Shown here piece after piece: positions 33,149-43,150 of a stretch of 63,464 nt of DNA. A program made the translations under genes and the position numbers. The stretch comes from a virus, in the IMG/VR virus record IMGVR_UViG_3300031140_000003, positions 1 to 63,464 of that record. One strand, given 5' to 3'. Under the pieces are notes generated by a model that saw only the letters and a list, made by a program, of their open reading frames with translations, was not told where the DNA came from and did no database searches. Every line of letters begins with the position of its first letter. The stretch's first letter is position 1.

Positions 33149-34441
33149 ATGAACACATTTAACGACTCAGAAGTACTGAAAAATTGCCTTGTCGGCGTAG
33201 AATTCGAGTTCTATTCAAATCTACCAATTGATAAAACAGCAAAAGAACTTGCGACTTTATTAAACAAAAAGATTAGAGTAGAGAAAAAAGCGCACAGTGA
33301 CTTTGAAGTTACTTCCGACGAGTTTAAAATAGAACCAGATATGAGTGGTGGGGAAAAGCTAATGGAGCTTGTTACCGGGCCACAAGAATATTATTCTGCA
33401 AGATTAATGATTATCAATGTTTGTAAATGGATCGAAGAAAACGGTTACACAAACGATAGATCATCAATTCACTTGAACTTATCATTTGATAAAAACAAAA
33501 TAGAAGATAAGTACCGCATCTCTAAAATGAATGTACTTAAATTTATACTTGACTTTAAAGAAGATCAAGTATTTAAATTCTTTCCAGAAAGAAAAGATTC
33601 AGCGTATGCTAAATCTGTCAAATTTGTCTTACCAAAAACAGGCATGAGTTTCTTTAACGGAGAACATATACACTCACAGAACTTCATATATCCTGATTCA
33701 AAATACTACGGAATCAATTTTGATAAAAGACATAAGAACTATTTAGAGTTCAGATATATTGGTGGAGAAGATTGGGAAAAGAAAACTTCAACAATACTAC
33801 ACATGCTAGATCAATTCCTAATGCAACTTTGGAATTCGACTGGAGATAAACATTTCACGCCACTTAATGCTTTAGAATTAAAGAGAATACTTTCTGAGAA
33901 CCAGAGAATTATAGATTCTAGGAAAGATTGGAGATTTATAGAGAAGGAATGGAATGATGTACAATTCACAGTTGACTTAACAAAGAATCCTCAAATATTA
34001 GATTTACATTGGGTTAATATCAAGGAAAGAGTAATGAAACTATTCACGCATGGAACTTTAGTCAAAGGACATATAAATTATGATACTGATACAGGTAAAG
34101 TACAGGTACAGGATGGGGAGCTAAGATATTGCGTAGAACTAGAAAGATATGATTTTATAAATTGTCACATTAGAGGGGAATTGCTCCACTGTGATTTATT
34201 TAGATGTGAAATTGAGGGATCTGATTTACAATACTGTAGTTTTTATGATAACTGTGAAGTTAACTCTTCAAAAATCAAAAGTAGCTATATTCACCAAAGC
34301 GTCACAGTAAAAGATGGTTATATATATGGTGATGGAATATTAAAAGGTTCAATGATAGGTGGAATCTTTAGAGAAGGAAGATATGACTTAGAGCAAGCAA
34401 GATTTAAAGATACTGAAAAGATCTTATATAAAGAAGTTTAA
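33149..34441 (+). CDS. Amidoligase-like protein with pentapeptide-like C-terminus
   Basis: The product has 430 residues. The N-terminal part resembles the amidoligase (glutamine-synthetase-like) fold: LVGVEFEF at 14-21 with paired Glu, PDMSGGEKLMELVTGP, a helix ICKWIEENG-type region, and SIHLNLSFD with its His. Residues about 330-410 form a repeating turn pattern with aromatic/Cys positions every five residues (YDFINCHIRGELLHCDLFRC, YCSFYDN), like a pentapeptide right-handed beta-helix. Amidoligases join amino groups to carboxylates. It sits just before wedge genes, so peptide or protein modification in the virion or cell wall is conceivable. The target is unknown. Confidence 0.55.
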   Translation: MNTFNDSEVLKNCLVGVEFEFYSNLPIDKTAKELATLLNKKIRVEKKAHSDFEVTSDEFKIEPDMSGGEKLMELVTGPQEYYSARLMIINVCKWIEENGYTNDRSSIHLNLSFDKNKIEDKYRISKMNVLKFILDFKEDQVFKFFPERKDSAYAKSVKFVLPKTGMSFFNGEHIHSQNFIYPDSKYYGINFDKRHKNYLEFRYIGGEDWEKKTSTILHMLDQFLMQLWNSTGDKHFTPLNALELKRILSENQRIIDSRKDWRFIEKEWNDVQFTVDLTKNPQILDLHWVNIKERVMKLFTHGTLVKGHINYDTDTGKVQVQDGELRYCVELERYDFINCHIRGELLHCDLFRCEIEGSDLQYCSFYDNCEVNSSKIKSSYIHQSVTVKDGYIYGDGILKGSMIGGIFREGRYDLEQARFKDTEKILYKEV

Positions 34442-34456
34442 AAATAATAATAAAAA

Positions 34457-35287
34457 ATGAGTAATATATTTGTAGGCAAAGAAGAATGGTTAAGTAATCC
34501 ACAATTTGGTAGTGACTGTTTTAATGAATTCGTTTCAGAATTAGCTGAGGATGTTACAGGGTCTTGTATGATTCCGATGAATTTACCAAAAAAAGAAGTT
34601 CAAAACATCGTTAAAAGAGCAAAGAAATGGTTTTATAAAAACTACGAGTATTCGGTTAAAGAAAGCTTGGTTGTATTACCAGTCGCTTTATTTTCTTCTG
34701 AATATTTCAAAGCAAATAGATCTATCACACTACCAGGACCTGATGTAACCACAGGAGGAAATGAAATCTATTCCGTATATGGATGTGCAGAAACTGGATC
34801 AAGATGGGGAGGATCATCAGACGTTAATTTCTCTCAAGGAGATTTTTCAACAGAAAGAATGATGATGCAGGGAATGTCTGGAGGAGCTTCAACAGCAGCA
34901 GGCGCAGAAAACTTACAAGCATATGTTATTAATGAAAGTTTCTATGATCTTGCGAGACAGATTATAGAAAACCCAATTAGTTTTCAATATAGTCAATTAA
35001 CACATGAATTAAAATTCACGGGAGGAACTCCGGTTAAGAATGTTATATTAGAAGTTTATGAAACGATTCCTGAATGTGCGTTATTTAGTGATGAAGCATT
35101 TTTTAGATATTGTGCTGCTAAAATCAAAATATCATTAGGGCAGAAATTAGGTATCTTCGGATTTACATTACCTGGAAATGTTACAGTAAACGCAGATCTT
35201 ATTCAAGGAATGGGAGAGGGAGAATTAGAAGCAGTTATTGAAGAAATAAAGAGTGATGAAGGAACCGATTGGATGATGCATTCTTAA
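34457..35287 (+). CDS. Putative virion structural protein (276 aa)
   Basis: The N-terminal 60 residues are helical, with KRAKKWFYKNYEYSVKES and ALFSSEYFKANRSITLPGPDV following. The middle has a Gly/Met/Ser-rich loop (MMMQGMSGGASTAAGAE) and the C-terminus a helix bundle. The next two genes are gp25 and gp6, so a neck or wedge role is likely from position. I cannot name a family. Confidence 0.5.
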   Translation: MSNIFVGKEEWLSNPQFGSDCFNEFVSELAEDVTGSCMIPMNLPKKEVQNIVKRAKKWFYKNYEYSVKESLVVLPVALFSSEYFKANRSITLPGPDVTTGGNEIYSVYGCAETGSRWGGSSDVNFSQGDFSTERMMMQGMSGGASTAAGAENLQAYVINESFYDLARQIIENPISFQYSQLTHELKFTGGTPVKNVILEVYETIPECALFSDEAFFRYCAAKIKISLGQKLGIFGFTLPGNVTVNADLIQGMGEGELEAVIEEIKSDEGTDWMMHS

Positions 35288-35303
35288 ACGAATATATAAT
35301 TAT

Positions 35304-35657
35304 ATGGAATTTTACATTAAAGATATAGGTGAACCTAACTATAAACCAGATGCTATACAACAAGATGCTGAACTAGGAATGCTATTGACTCAGATCGAGA
35401 CCATGCTTTTTACTAGAAAGGGTGAAGTATTAGGATCTCCTGATTTTGGAGCAAACCTAGAAGATCATGTATATGAATTAAGGTATAATGATTACCAATT
35501 AAAAAAAATAATAGACGAACAGTTGAATGCATATGTGCCTTTGTCTAGAAAATATAACGTAAATGTTACTGTTGAAGTTGTTGAAGATACAACGCACCAT
35601 GTAATGTTCTTAGATATTACCGTAGATTCTAGATTTCAACTAGGAGTTTACATATAA
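35304..35657 (+). CDS. gp25: Baseplate wedge protein gp25-like
   Basis: The 117-residue product fits the GPW/gp25 family in length and pattern: QIETMLFTRKGEVLGSPDFG near residues 30-50, then LEDHVYEL. The TRKGE-PDFG pair is the family hallmark. gp25 nucleates the sheath and contacts gp6, whose gene follows after 17 nt. Confidence 0.88.
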   Translation: MEFYIKDIGEPNYKPDAIQQDAELGMLLTQIETMLFTRKGEVLGSPDFGANLEDHVYELRYNDYQLKKIIDEQLNAYVPLSRKYNVNVTVEVVEDTTHHVMFLDITVDSRFQLGVYI

Positions 35658-35674
35658 AATTATAAAAACAAACA

Positions 35675-37495
35675 ATGGCTGAATTTAAATTTTTAAATAC
35701 AACTAGAATCAAAGCAAATGAAATGATCTCCGATACGAGGTCATATATTTCTCGTATATATGGTAGAACCAACGAGTTATTTACAACTGCTTCGCCGTTC
35801 TCGCAAATACTAGATGTATTATCTGAAATTACTAAACTGATTTTCTTCTATATAGAAGATTCAACAGTAGAACAAAACATATTAACCGCACAGAATCCAG
35901 AATCTATATATGGATTAGCTAGATTAGCCGGTCATGATTCTTTTAGAGGAGCAAGTGCATATGGTGAAATAAAACTAAGATTAAATACGTCAGCAAGTGC
36001 TGATATTTCAGGAGATGCTCTTAATATATCTAAGAATTCAGTAATTAAGTGTACTTCTAACGGGTTAGAATATATTCTTAAAACCAACAATGATCAATTT
36101 AGAATTGAAAAAAGTAATTCTGAGTATATTTATATACCAATAACACAAGGTAAAATAGAATCACAGACAGTTACTTCTCTTGGTGAAAAATTACAGTCTT
36201 TTAATATAGTTGTAAAGGGTAACACAGATCATCACTCGCCTAGAGTTAGTGTTAATAGCGAACTATGGACTAAATTTGATTCATTATATGATATGAAGGT
36301 TGGAACTAAAGGATATTTAGTTAAAACTGGAATTAATGGAGGTTTAGATATTTATTTTGGTAATGGTTCTTTTGGAATGATTCCATCAACAGGAGCTTCT
36401 ATCAATATAGAATACTTAGTAACTGATGGATCTAATGGTAATTTAACGGGTTCTAAAGATCTTACGTTTAAATTCATAACTCCTGGTTTCGATTCAATCG
36501 GAGAGGAATATGATTTAAACGAGTTATTAGAATCATCATTTACATCTGCCCCTAAAATGGGAGCAAACCCAGAAGACGTTAAATTAACAAAATTAATAGC
36601 ACCTCTACAATCTCATTCATTTGTATTAGCGAATCCAAATTCATATGAACACTTTCTTTCAAGATATGGAATGTTCTCTTATTTAGATGCATATAATACA
36701 ACAGATGATGGATTTATAGATGATGATAACGTGATATACTTATTCATGTTACCTGATACCGCGAGGAAATTAACAAAGAATAAAGATTATTTTAATTTAG
36801 GATTAGATGAATTCTTTTTCTCAAGTGATGAAAAGAATGGATTCTTATCTTTATTAGAAAATAGTGGCCAGCAAATGGTTACCACTGAAGTTAAAATAGT
36901 AGATCCAATAGTTCAATATTTTAGAATGGATGTAAAACTTAGATATTTCGAAGGATATAATAAAGCAACCCTTTATTCTGAAGTTCGTGCTAAGATTTCA
37001 GAGTATCTAATTAATATAACTAGAAGAGATCGTTTACCTAAATCAGATATTATAGCGGTATTAGAGAACATCGAGGGGATTGATTCTGTAAATGTTAGAT
37101 TTATATCTAAAATGGAGGAAGATGCACGTAGGTTAGGATATTACATTCTAGAGAAAGTTAAGGTTACACCTTCTACTCCAGTGTTAGAAAATATTGGAAA
37201 CGGTAAATCTAAATATGTTTTCTTTAAAAGAACAGTTACTCAGCAAAAGGTGAAATTTGAACCGGGAGCTGCTTTACCAGAAGAAGTTATTAATTTAGAT
37301 TCTTTCGGAGATATATTATTAGGTAGAGAAGAAATTGCATTATTCAGAGGAGGTTGGCTAGATAGAGATAATGTTTCAGTTCTAGACGATGCTAAGCTTG
37401 GAGAGCAAGGAGCTCTTTCAATTTACTTTGATGAACCTGCAGTACCAAATACTATCTTTTCTAAAATACAAGCTAAAAATAGAAAAGCGTTATAA
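35675..37495 (+). CDS. gp6: Baseplate wedge protein gp6/J-like
   Basis: The 606-residue product shows the baseplate J-like layout: a helical N-terminus (PFSQILDVLSEITKLIFFYIED, AQNPESIYGLARLAGHD in parts), strand-rich middle domain with IYFGNGSFGMIPSTG, and the later TTEVKIVDPIVQYF, then a C-terminal helix-strand unit with RDRLPKSDIIAVLENIEGIDSV. The ring of gp6 dimers ties wedges together. gp25 directly upstream and length near T4 gp6 support the call. Confidence 0.88.
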   Translation: MAEFKFLNTTRIKANEMISDTRSYISRIYGRTNELFTTASPFSQILDVLSEITKLIFFYIEDSTVEQNILTAQNPESIYGLARLAGHDSFRGASAYGEIKLRLNTSASADISGDALNISKNSVIKCTSNGLEYILKTNNDQFRIEKSNSEYIYIPITQGKIESQTVTSLGEKLQSFNIVVKGNTDHHSPRVSVNSELWTKFDSLYDMKVGTKGYLVKTGINGGLDIYFGNGSFGMIPSTGASINIEYLVTDGSNGNLTGSKDLTFKFITPGFDSIGEEYDLNELLESSFTSAPKMGANPEDVKLTKLIAPLQSHSFVLANPNSYEHFLSRYGMFSYLDAYNTTDDGFIDDDNVIYLFMLPDTARKLTKNKDYFNLGLDEFFFSSDEKNGFLSLLENSGQQMVTTEVKIVDPIVQYFRMDVKLRYFEGYNKATLYSEVRAKISEYLINITRRDRLPKSDIIAVLENIEGIDSVNVRFISKMEEDARRLGYYILEKVKVTPSTPVLENIGNGKSKYVFFKRTVTQQKVKFEPGAALPEEVINLDSFGDILLGREEIALFRGGWLDRDNVSVLDDAKLGEQGALSIYFDEPAVPNTIFSKIQAKNRKAL

Positions 37496-37767
37496 TGGCA
37501 TCATTAATACAAAATTTATTTAAGAGTAGACAAAAGAGAACATATAGTGTTCGAGAAACAATAGTGGACGATCGTAAGAACAAAGGTAACGATTATACGA
37601 ACAATGTTTTAAAGAATTCAATGTCTCCTTATGTTTATAGAAATGCTAGAATGAACGATTTCGTAATTTTAATCCAGAAAGTGATATCAGATCTTATTGA
37701 TTCGGTAACATTTTTAAAGGGATATAAATCATACACAACAAAAAAAGACTATAAAAACTTTAGATAA
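37495..37767 (+). CDS. Small basic structural-region protein (90 aa)
   Basis: The product is basic and helical (LFKSRQKRTYSVRETIVDDRKNK; C-terminal VISDLIDSVTFLKGYKSYTTKKD). It overlaps both the gp6 and the 944-residue gene by one base, implying coupled synthesis. Likely a small baseplate component; not recognised. Confidence 0.6.
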   Translation: MASLIQNLFKSRQKRTYSVRETIVDDRKNKGNDYTNNVLKNSMSPYVYRNARMNDFVILIQKVISDLIDSVTFLKGYKSYTTKKDYKNFR

Positions 37768-40601
37768 TGGCATATAACAATCTAAGATTTTTTGACAACG
37801 AGTCTAACGACTTAAATTTAATCTATAACTCTGAACTAGATTTATGGCAGGGTGTTTCATATCTTCCGGTTGTTTCTACTGGATTATACGAGACATTAAC
37901 TTTGCATATATTGGAAGAGGTTGAAGGACCTTTATTTGAGGAATTAAATACTACTCCAATTGCTGAAGCATCTGGGGATGTTTCTTTTAAATTCAAATTC
38001 AAAGATGATTATAATACAAGTACTGATATATTTTTATACAGTGCAAAGGCAGTTGCCGGAGAATTAAACATCCAAATAGATAAAGAACAAACACATAAAT
38101 TATTACCATCGACAACGAGTGGTTCAATATCAAATGGTAAGAAAGTATCAGCTGACAGTTTACTGGCACAACCTATTGTTGTCCAGGTTGCACTGTCTTC
38201 AAATGTTGAAGGTTTTCATATTAGAACACTAAGTGTGATTGAGGTTGTTAATGGTATTGAAACAAGAGAAATTGCTTCTATTAAGGTATATGGTGAAGTT
38301 GAAGGAGAAGATGAAAGATTAAGAGTACTTTTAACGAATATGGGTATGAATCTAGACGATTTAGACTATTATATCTTTAGAGATTCTAATATACAAGAAC
38401 AATCTCCTGATTATACAATATTAAACCAAAAACGTAAAGAGTTACTTTTACAAGCATCTCAAATCAAGCCATTTATAGGAACTTATAAGGCAATACTAAA
38501 TGCAATTGATTTCTTCGGATATGATAAAATAACTTTAAAGGAATATTGGTTAAACATCAATGAACAATCTGAGAATTTCGGAAAGCTAAAGGCTGTCGCA
38601 ATTCCAAATCAAGATGTCGTTGGATTTTTAGCAGATAAAAATAAAGGAAATGATTTACCTAATTCAAATCAAAAGAAGACATCTAGATTCTCTTTAGTTT
38701 ATAGATTGAATACTCCAACTGGATTACAGGATGAGTGGGATATTCCAACTGTTAAAGAGACTATTGACTATTCTCCAGATGAGGTTTTAATTAAATTATA
38801 CGGATTAAAAAAGAAATTACAAAAAGATTATTTACCATTACAAGCTAAAATTGTAGATATTACAGGTGAAGGGGATTACTTTTCTCAATTTAACCAGAAT
38901 GTATGGAATAATCAACATAATATTAAAGTACAAAATGCCGGAATAGAATTTAAAACTATTAAAGTGCCTGCGGAAAGAGATGTATTTATGGAAGATCTTC
39001 GTAAGGTTGATTACAGGCTTACTGGATTCGGACAAGATTTTAGTGCGTTATCTCAATCAGTTCGATTAGAGTTAATAGCGTCAATTGGTAATTTCTATAA
39101 AGAATATTATAACAATAATTTAGATACATTTAATACTATAGAAAATATTCCAATAGGAGCACCTGTATCTTTACATGCCGAAGGGTTAGAAGATTCATGG
39201 GATCTTGCTGATTTCACATGGTTAGATGCTGAAGATACGGAAGTATCTAACACGGTCCAGGGATTATCTAGTGATACAACTACGTCTGGGATTAGTAATC
39301 TTACCGAATATATAGAAGCTCATGATTTAACATTAAGTAATCTATTAACATGGAATAACTGGTGGCATAGGGGAGTATATGAAATTGAGTGGGTAATATC
39401 TGGTCCTAATAATTATGAAAAAGCATATAGAGGTCCTGTCTATGAATATACTAATTTCCCATTAACTTTACCGTTTGCTGGATCGTATACTATTGAAACG
39501 AATATGTATGATCTATATAATGTAAAAAGTACTAAGATTAATAAAGAGTGGATTGAAGTTAAAAACAAGAACGTTGAAGTTTATGGATTAACTCAATTAG
39601 CTCCTAAAAAATTAGACTGGAAAGATTATAAACATGCATGGAATTCAAGTGGATCTAGCTGGGACTGGTCTAGAGAGAATTTAATACCAGTTAATGATGT
39701 TATAAGTACTTATTATTTAACAATGGACCGTACTAATTATATTAATGATGAAGTTCATGTTGGTAAAGCACATTCAACTGTTAGAAGATTTTTAGATGCA
39801 TTGCAACCAGGTGGTTTTAATGAAACTCCAGGACCATATCAATGGGCGGATCTAAAAACACATGTTTGGGACGATGGTCCTGAAGTAACCTGGAAAATGA
39901 CAAGAGTCGGTGGAGATATTAATTCGTCATTTCAGATAAAGGTTGGAGGATATACTAATGGATATTCTCTGAAAGTTGAACAAATAAGTCCGTCAACTGG
40001 AGAGACATTAACAGATTCTTATACAATTAATAGTACATTCCCAATTAATGATGAGGATATTGCAGCGTGGGTTGGGGTTTCTAATGAATTATCAGGGCTT
40101 GATCCGATCGATCACCCTATATTAACTAAATTTAATTATAATCCTATTTTAGTAGATACCGATAATAACGAATCGACAGGTACAGGATCTCTTGGTGAAG
40201 ATAAATGTGTTTATATATTAGCAGTTGCAAAAGAAGCTGCTCGTAGTTATGATTTTAGTAATGTTTATTTTAGTAATATAGCAGGAGGTTCGATAGATGA
40301 AAAATTAAACTTCGTAAGTTATAACCCTGGTTTCGATGATACATATATAATAAATAATTTAGCTGAATTACATATGCTTAACCATGTTACATTTTCGTAT
40401 GATTTAACAAACATGCCGGGAATAGTTTCAGAACAATGGAGAGTAATTAATAATACGTTAAATATCGAAGATATATATTATAGTAATCCAATATTAACTT
40501 ATCTATTTAAAGAGAAGGGATATTACACAGTAGAGTTAGATTTATTGGACTCTAACGGAAATAAGAACACAATAACAAAAAATATTTTAAAAATAATTTA
40601 A
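37767..40601 (+). CDS. Large baseplate wedge protein (gp7 position)
   Basis: The 944-residue product follows gp6 as gp7 does in T4, with similar size. The N-terminus NLRFFDNESNDLNLIYN leads to beta regions. A helical part lies near residues 180-260 (LRVLLTNMGMNLDDLDYYIF). Two segments resemble PKD/Ig-like folds: one near residues 530-620 (YEIEWVISGPNNYEK, GSYTIETNMYDLYN) and one at the C-terminus (TYLFKEKGYYTVELDLLDSNGN). The gp7 call is from position; sequence alone supports a virion protein. Confidence 0.5.
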   Translation: MAYNNLRFFDNESNDLNLIYNSELDLWQGVSYLPVVSTGLYETLTLHILEEVEGPLFEELNTTPIAEASGDVSFKFKFKDDYNTSTDIFLYSAKAVAGELNIQIDKEQTHKLLPSTTSGSISNGKKVSADSLLAQPIVVQVALSSNVEGFHIRTLSVIEVVNGIETREIASIKVYGEVEGEDERLRVLLTNMGMNLDDLDYYIFRDSNIQEQSPDYTILNQKRKELLLQASQIKPFIGTYKAILNAIDFFGYDKITLKEYWLNINEQSENFGKLKAVAIPNQDVVGFLADKNKGNDLPNSNQKKTSRFSLVYRLNTPTGLQDEWDIPTVKETIDYSPDEVLIKLYGLKKKLQKDYLPLQAKIVDITGEGDYFSQFNQNVWNNQHNIKVQNAGIEFKTIKVPAERDVFMEDLRKVDYRLTGFGQDFSALSQSVRLELIASIGNFYKEYYNNNLDTFNTIENIPIGAPVSLHAEGLEDSWDLADFTWLDAEDTEVSNTVQGLSSDTTTSGISNLTEYIEAHDLTLSNLLTWNNWWHRGVYEIEWVISGPNNYEKAYRGPVYEYTNFPLTLPFAGSYTIETNMYDLYNVKSTKINKEWIEVKNKNVEVYGLTQLAPKKLDWKDYKHAWNSSGSSWDWSRENLIPVNDVISTYYLTMDRTNYINDEVHVGKAHSTVRRFLDALQPGGFNETPGPYQWADLKTHVWDDGPEVTWKMTRVGGDINSSFQIKVGGYTNGYSLKVEQISPSTGETLTDSYTINSTFPINDEDIAAWVGVSNELSGLDPIDHPILTKFNYNPILVDTDNNESTGTGSLGEDKCVYILAVAKEAARSYDFSNVYFSNIAGGSIDEKLNFVSYNPGFDDTYIINNLAELHMLNHVTFSYDLTNMPGIVSEQWRVINNTLNIEDIYYSNPILTYLFKEKGYYTVELDLLDSNGNKNTITKNILKII

Positions 40602-40602
40602 A

Positions 40603-41166
40603 ATGGCAAGTATCACAACAATTTTAGGAACAGATAGTTTATCTTCTTCAAGAATAGTAATTAACGATAATTTCGCAACGATCAATGATCAGGTTGCAGG
40701 AATCGCTAATCTATTAGATGTAAATACACAATCTTTAACGCTTACTGGCACTATGGGTGCATCTGGTTTAAGCATAGTAAATGGTGGAAATCCATCATTC
40801 ATAGTTAATGCATCTGACATCACAGCGTCTTTACCATTGACTGTAAACAAGTCTTTAATATTAGCAGGTGGAATGCAAGATTCTGTAGCTGCTGTATCGG
40901 CGATGCCATCGGCAAACTTATATGGAAAAACAACGTATGTCTTAGACTCAACCGTTTTAAATGGAGTTAATGTCATAGCATCGGGTAACAATGGTCAAAC
41001 AGTAACTTTCATCGCAAGTGGAGCTGCTGGTATTCAGATCAACTCGTCGAACATCGGCGGAGTTTCAGCTAATTTCACAATTGCTGATAACGGAACAATA
41101 ACACTTAGATATTTTAACGCAGTATGGTATGTGATTTCTCACGCCAACACTACTTTAACTTTCTAA
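40603..41166 (+). CDS. Small beta-rich virion protein
   Basis: The 187-residue product starts MASITTILGTDSLSSSRIVINDNFATINDQ; the SRIVINDNF-type anchor recurs in phage fibre and baseplate proteins. The remainder is Ser/Ala/Gly/Asn-rich with short strands and ends FNAVWYVISHANTTLTF, a typical fibre-cap texture. It may attach to the wedge or be a small decoration fibre. Confidence 0.5.
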   Translation: MASITTILGTDSLSSSRIVINDNFATINDQVAGIANLLDVNTQSLTLTGTMGASGLSIVNGGNPSFIVNASDITASLPLTVNKSLILAGGMQDSVAAVSAMPSANLYGKTTYVLDSTVLNGVNVIASGNNGQTVTFIASGAAGIQINSSNIGGVSANFTIADNGTITLRYFNAVWYVISHANTTLTF

Positions 41167-41183
41167 AAAAAATTAACAAATAA

Positions 41184-43148
41184 ATGGCTACACCATTAAT
41201 TAGAATTCCACAGGAACAAGGAGGTACTATGTATGCTTTTTCTAGCGCAGCTAGAGATCTTACACGTGCATACTATAATCCGGATATTGTTTTTGAATAT
41301 TCAAAATTCGCATTACTAGATATGCCAGTTGTTGCAGAGCCTTCAGCAGGAGCTACTAACAACTATATTCAATTCAGTAATTTATACGAAGGTGGTCCGG
41401 TTGCCGGAGGGGGATTAGCCCCAGCTTATAGTGATACTTCACCAGACGATAATGCCAATCGTCACTTTGCACAGTCGTTTCAAAACTATGCACTTAACTT
41501 AGAGAACTTTATTTTATCAGATGATGATTTTGACAACACGTTATATTCTTCAGATTCTGAAAAGATCTTTTTCAAATGGTTAAATCATATTGGAGCGTTT
41601 AGAACCAGAGCAGCTAATTCACAAGAAGTAGAATCTGGATTCAATAGATTAGTAGAAGAAGATGATTCAATACAAAATGGATCAGAATACAGCCAAGTAG
41701 TTAAATACTTAGGAAACGTAGATGTAACTAACGATAAAAATTATAATGGAGATACTTATAATGAAGTTTTTGTAAATGTACCATCTGCTGTTGGATATAC
41801 TCCAACTGTATTATTTAAGTCGTCAAATTACAATACAACAGCATCAACATATATCCCAACATCTTTTATTAACGGAAGAGAGGGACAAAATCATCCAGAT
41901 TCAAATATAAACTTACAATCTCTAGCGGATTCAAGTGATGGATCTATAGATATAAGCCCAAACGTATCTTATAACTATGGAATAGAGTGGAATTCTTCCA
42001 CATATTCTACTATTGTTAATGATAAAAAATTAAATAACCATTTAGATTATTCTAAAAGGGGTGGAGATTTTAGATTCAATGCAATATTAGTCTATTATGA
42101 TGTTTATTCTAAATCTAACCCTGGAAATAAATCAACAAACTTATATGGTGTTATCTTATTAGATAATTTCAAATACGATCCAGCAAGTACTGGGTGGTCT
42201 TTACCAGAATTAAGTAAATACAAACCAAACGAAGTAACTGGATTAAACGGGAATGCTTTCGCATTAAAACTAAACGTTAAATTTAATTCATCTTTAGATA
42301 ATGTAGGAATAGAATCTAATATCAATGATTATTCTACCTTCTCTATGGATATATTCTTTGATTCAACAAGTGCACTTGAGAACGCTGCTAAAGTTTTAGC
42401 AGAAGCAAGTCACAGATATACTGATCTATCTAATAGATTAAATGGATTAGAGAATTTATTATTAACTTCAGTTGAACAAACAGCGTTAGCTTCTAGAATA
42501 TCTAAAGTTGAATCGTCTCTTGAAAAAGCCTCTTTAAACTTTAAAGATGCAGGATCTATCTTAGATCTTATTTCTTCAACAAACGATAGATTAAACCAAG
42601 TTATTAACGGAACTATCCCAACTGAGATTCAATATAATACTGATGTTGTTAGTTCAGGAAATGGCGTTGCGATAGATAAGTCAACTCCCGGTAAGATCAA
42701 GGTAAATAATACTAATTATGGATATTATCTTAATAAAACCAATAGTTATGATTTTAATTCTAAGCAAGTATTAGGAGATATTAACGAAACTACTCCATGG
42801 AATCCTGCATTAGCATCTTCTGGTTTAGGAATTTGGACAAGAATAAAGAAATATGATAACTTAATTAGAATATATTTAAATGAAACTGAGACGTTCTCTA
42901 GTGATTTAGATATATACTTAGATGATAGTGTTACACCTTTTAAATTAGGACAAGTGGTTAAATTAACCTTTAAAAATTCTATATTAAATTTAGATAACAA
43001 CGGAATCAATATATACGTAAGTGAAAATAACAAATGGGTACTTAAGAATTCGATTAACGCCGGAGAGATACTAAGTAAAAAACCATATGTTGAATTAATT
43101 TGCGTTGACGAAACAAACAAGACATTCGAACTTGAAATTATAAGATAA
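41184..43148 (+). CDS. Virion structural protein with central coiled coil (654 aa)
   Basis: The N-terminal 390 residues are a beta-rich globular region (TPLIRIPQEQGGTMYAFSSA, NYIQFSNLYEGGPVAGGG). A coiled coil of about 60 residues follows (LANALENAAKVLAEASHRY-like, RLNGLENLLLTSVEQTALASR), then a C-terminal strand domain. A trimeric or dimeric baseplate/fibre-attachment protein is likely. No family is named. Confidence 0.5.
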   Translation: MATPLIRIPQEQGGTMYAFSSAARDLTRAYYNPDIVFEYSKFALLDMPVVAEPSAGATNNYIQFSNLYEGGPVAGGGLAPAYSDTSPDDNANRHFAQSFQNYALNLENFILSDDDFDNTLYSSDSEKIFFKWLNHIGAFRTRAANSQEVESGFNRLVEEDDSIQNGSEYSQVVKYLGNVDVTNDKNYNGDTYNEVFVNVPSAVGYTPTVLFKSSNYNTTASTYIPTSFINGREGQNHPDSNINLQSLADSSDGSIDISPNVSYNYGIEWNSSTYSTIVNDKKLNNHLDYSKRGGDFRFNAILVYYDVYSKSNPGNKSTNLYGVILLDNFKYDPASTGWSLPELSKYKPNEVTGLNGNAFALKLNVKFNSSLDNVGIESNINDYSTFSMDIFFDSTSALENAAKVLAEASHRYTDLSNRLNGLENLLLTSVEQTALASRISKVESSLEKASLNFKDAGSILDLISSTNDRLNQVINGTIPTEIQYNTDVVSSGNGVAIDKSTPGKIKVNNTNYGYYLNKTNSYDFNSKQVLGDINETTPWNPALASSGLGIWTRIKKYDNLIRIYLNETETFSSDLDIYLDDSVTPFKLGQVVKLTFKNSILNLDNNGINIYVSENNKWVLKNSINAGEILSKKPYVELICVDETNKTFELEIIR

Positions 43149-43150
43149 TT

